Shown piece after piece: positions 5,792 through 6,664 of a stretch of 6,664 bases of DNA; the stretch's first letter is position 1; the number at the start of each line of letters is the position of its first letter. Made by a program: the position numbers and the translations under genes. The stretch lies in the NCBI GenBank assembly GCA_945949625.1, contig CAMFFI010000059.1, positions 1 through 6,664 on the forward strand. Reading direction: 5' to 3'. The notes beneath the pieces were generated by a model, which had not been told where the DNA came from, searched no databases, and saw nothing but the letters and a program-made list of their open reading frames with translations. This DNA is from an uncultured bacterium (GTDB lineage Bacteria; Bacillota; Clostridia; Oscillospirales; Acutalibacteraceae).

Positions 5792-5820
5792 TTTATAAAT
5801 AATGTTGACTAATCAATAAA
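5792..5820 (-). promoter_or_regulatory. Weak candidate minus-strand promoter
   Basis: On the minus strand TATAAA (5797-5792) is preceded by TTTATT (5820-5815) with a 17-base spacer. The -10 box is good but the -35 box matches consensus at only three positions. Transcription would start near 5785 and run into the terminator at 5685-5722. Confidence 0.3.
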
Positions 5821-5829
5821 TGTTATTTC

Positions 5830-5868
5830 AATAGCAACTAAATTTAAATTTAATAGCAACTAAGTTGC
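5830..5868. repeat. 12-base direct repeat at 22-base spacing, with an inverted GCAAC/GTTGC
   Basis: AATAGCAACTAA occurs at 5830-5841 and again, identical, at 5852-5863, placing the copies two helical turns apart. The second copy extends into GCAAC-TAA-GTTGC (5856-5868), a perfect 5-base inverted repeat. Regular spacing of identical sites suggests a regulator-binding site upstream of the weak minus-strand promoter. The binding protein is unknown. Confidence 0.6.
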
Positions 5869-5978
5869 CATTCCCATGAAATCTAACTTTTTGAGTATTT
5901 TAAAAAAAGTTTAGTGTTTCCACAACGGGAATAAAAAATGTTGAAAAAAGAATAAAAATACAAAAATTATGAATAAAA

Positions 5979-6629
5979 TTACAATTCAATTGTACCGATA
6001 ACCTTTCCGGCACAACTAACATTATCAAAGTCATTTAATTTAATCGATTCGTAGGCAGGGTTGAGCGAAATGAGCTCTCCTCTGCCCATTTTTTTTATGT
6101 ATGATTCATTATTCAAAATAAATACGCCTATTTCACCCTCATAAATGCTCTCAGAACTCTTAACAAGGACACAGTCACCATCAAAAAACTTAGGTTGCAT
6201 ACTGTTCCCTCTTACCTCAAGTATAAAATCAGCTGCATTTGTCTTTTCGGTTTTTGGAACATTTGTGTACTCAACAGGTGTTTCATCAGTGAGCCAAGAG
6301 CCCGATCCGGCAGATGCAGGGGTTCTGTAGAACGGCAAAATAATAGTTTTTGTGGTTGGTTTACTTAATTCTTCAAAAATCTTTTTAGAATGATGAGTCA
6401 CTTTTAAATTAGTTTCGGGGTTTTCTGTACGCCCTAAAAGATAATCGACAGAACAGTTCAAATAATCTGCAATTTTAGAAATTTTAAGACACGATGGAGA
6501 AGCTGAACGCTTTTCTAAATCATAAATAAAACTTTTGCTAAGGTCACATTGATTCTGAAGTTCAGTAAGAGAGATATTATTATCCCGGCAAAGTTTTTTT
6601 ATAGCTTGTGAAATATGAATATTCTGCAC
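5979..6629 (-). CDS. LexA/CI-like repressor: XRE helix-turn-helix with S24 self-cleaving domain
   Basis: The product has 216 residues. Residues 8-62 form an XRE (Cro/CI-type) helix-turn-helix, with ISLTELQNQCDLSKSFIYDLEKR as its helical core and the usual DYLLGR end at 62-67. After a linker the S24 domain carries a probable Ala107-Gly108 cleavage site in PASAGSGSW, the nucleophile Ser143 in VRGNSMQP, and the general base Lys179 in YIKKMGR. Such repressors bind operators as dimers and are inactivated when RecA filaments trigger self-cleavage during DNA damage. Prophage repressors and HdiR-like regulators share this build. The longest frame starts at GTG 6638, but that codon lies inside GAGGTGAT, an excellent Shine-Dalgarno; the GTG at 6629 is 8 bases past its GAGG core and is preferred. 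No phage genes are visible beside it, so a stand-alone regulator or a remnant are both possible. Its targets are unknown. Confidence 0.93.
   Translation of the reverse strand: MQNIHISQAIKKLCRDNNISLTELQNQCDLSKSFIYDLEKRSASPSCLKISKIADYLNCSVDYLLGRTENPETNLKVTHHSKKIFEELSKPTTKTIILPFYRTPASAGSGSWLTDETPVEYTNVPKTEKTNAADFILEVRGNSMQPKFFDGDCVLVKSSESIYEGEIGVFILNNESYIKKMGRGELISLNPAYESIKLNDFDNVSCAGKVIGTIEL
5980..5994. repeat. 15-base palindrome at the repressor stop codon
   Basis: TACAATT-C-AATTGTA is a perfect palindrome with 7-base arms. It covers the last four sense codons and the first two bases of the TAA stop. The heptamer AATTGTA recurs in the repressor's upstream region (6646-6652), so it could be an operator half-site or simply AT-rich chance. 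Confidence 0.4.
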
Positions 6630-6633
6630 AAAA

Positions 6634-6641
6634 ATCACCTC
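6634..6641 (-). promoter_or_regulatory. Ribosome site that sets the repressor start
   Basis: On the minus strand GAGGTGAT is an 8-base match to the anti-Shine-Dalgarno of 16S rRNA. The first in-frame start after it at proper spacing is GTG 6629. The upstream GTG at 6638 is embedded in the site itself and cannot be the start. Confidence 0.8.
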
Positions 6642-6644
6642 TTG

Positions 6645-6658
6645 TAATTGTATAATTA
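6645..6658. promoter_or_regulatory. Candidate repressor -10 box and operator
   Basis: TAATT-GTAT-AATTA is a palindrome with 5-base arms. It contains TACAAT on the minus strand, a plausible -10 box for the repressor gene, and TATAAT on the plus strand, which could serve a divergent promoter. The -35 regions would lie outside the window or are not recognisable, so the call is tentative. Confidence 0.4.
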
Positions 6659-6664
6659 ACTAAA

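Larger units (their letters stand above)
5517..5978. other. AT-rich intergenic region of 462 bases
   Basis: No protein gene is supportable here. The region contains two hairpins, one of which is a good bidirectional terminator, a 9-base inverted repeat, a weak minus-strand promoter, and a 12-base direct repeat, each listed separately. A near-perfect tandem 10-mer, CCGTCAAAAC then CCGTGAAAAC (5561-5580), lies just ahead of the dockerin gene. No convincing promoter or ribosome site for the dockerin gene was found between 5517 and 5680. Confidence 0.6.

Noticed and set aside
5805..5833. Plus-strand promoter starting from TTGACT
   Set aside because: No acceptable -10 box occurs 16-18 bases downstream, and no plus-strand gene follows.
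5745..5868. CRISPR array or insertion-sequence ends
   Set aside because: Only two direct repeat copies with a 10-base gap exist, with no transposase, no terminal inverted repeats bounding a unit and no cas genes.
5979..6664. Prophage or integrated element boundary
   Set aside because: The repressor type is common in phages, but no integrase, att-like repeat, tRNA gene or other phage gene is visible in the window.

Overview
The window reads as chromosomal DNA from a low-GC, Gram-positive anaerobe, most likely a gut Clostridium-class bacterium near Ruminococcus or Eubacterium siraeum. The evidence is strong AGGAGG-type ribosome sites, consensus sigma-A promoters, FMN and tetrahydrofolate (THF) riboswitches in front of ECF vitamin-transporter genes, and a large protein combining InlB-type repeats, BspA-type leucine-rich repeats and a C-terminal dockerin. 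The genus is inferred from gene content only.

Plus strand, 1-2350. The window opens inside the 3' part of a LicD-family phosphotransferase gene. A TTGACA-N16-TATAAT promoter then drives an FMN riboswitch and an intrinsic terminator, followed by ribU, the riboflavin-binding S component of an ECF transporter. A second promoter, whose -35 box lies inside the last codons of ribU, drives a THF riboswitch and folT, the folate S component. The folT leader carries an antiterminator/terminator pair and then a second hairpin that buries the ribosome site against the ATG. The shared ECF energising module (EcfA, EcfA', EcfT) is not in the window. The two genes together form a small vitamin-import pair, each under its own product-sensing RNA.

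Minus strand, 2412-5516. A bidirectional terminator separates folT from a convergent 1034-residue gene. Its product has an uncharacterised N-terminal region, InlB B-like repeats, a BspA-like leucine-rich repeat block, three copies of a roughly 135-residue module and a C-terminal type I dockerin. It looks like a secreted or surface multidomain protein, but no signal peptide is encoded at the visible start, so the gene may be 5'-truncated or its start may be disrupted.

Minus strand, 5517-6664. A 462-base AT-rich gap holds hairpins, a bidirectional terminator, a weak minus-strand promoter, a 12-base direct repeat at 22-base spacing and an inverted repeat. Together these could encode a short RNA, but this is unproven. 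The last gene encodes a LexA/CI-like repressor with an XRE helix-turn-helix and an S24 self-cleaving domain. Its best start is a GTG three codons inside the longest frame.

Most of the window is ordinary chromosomal content. The best candidates for something not yet described are the double control of folT and the leader and N-terminus of the dockerin gene.
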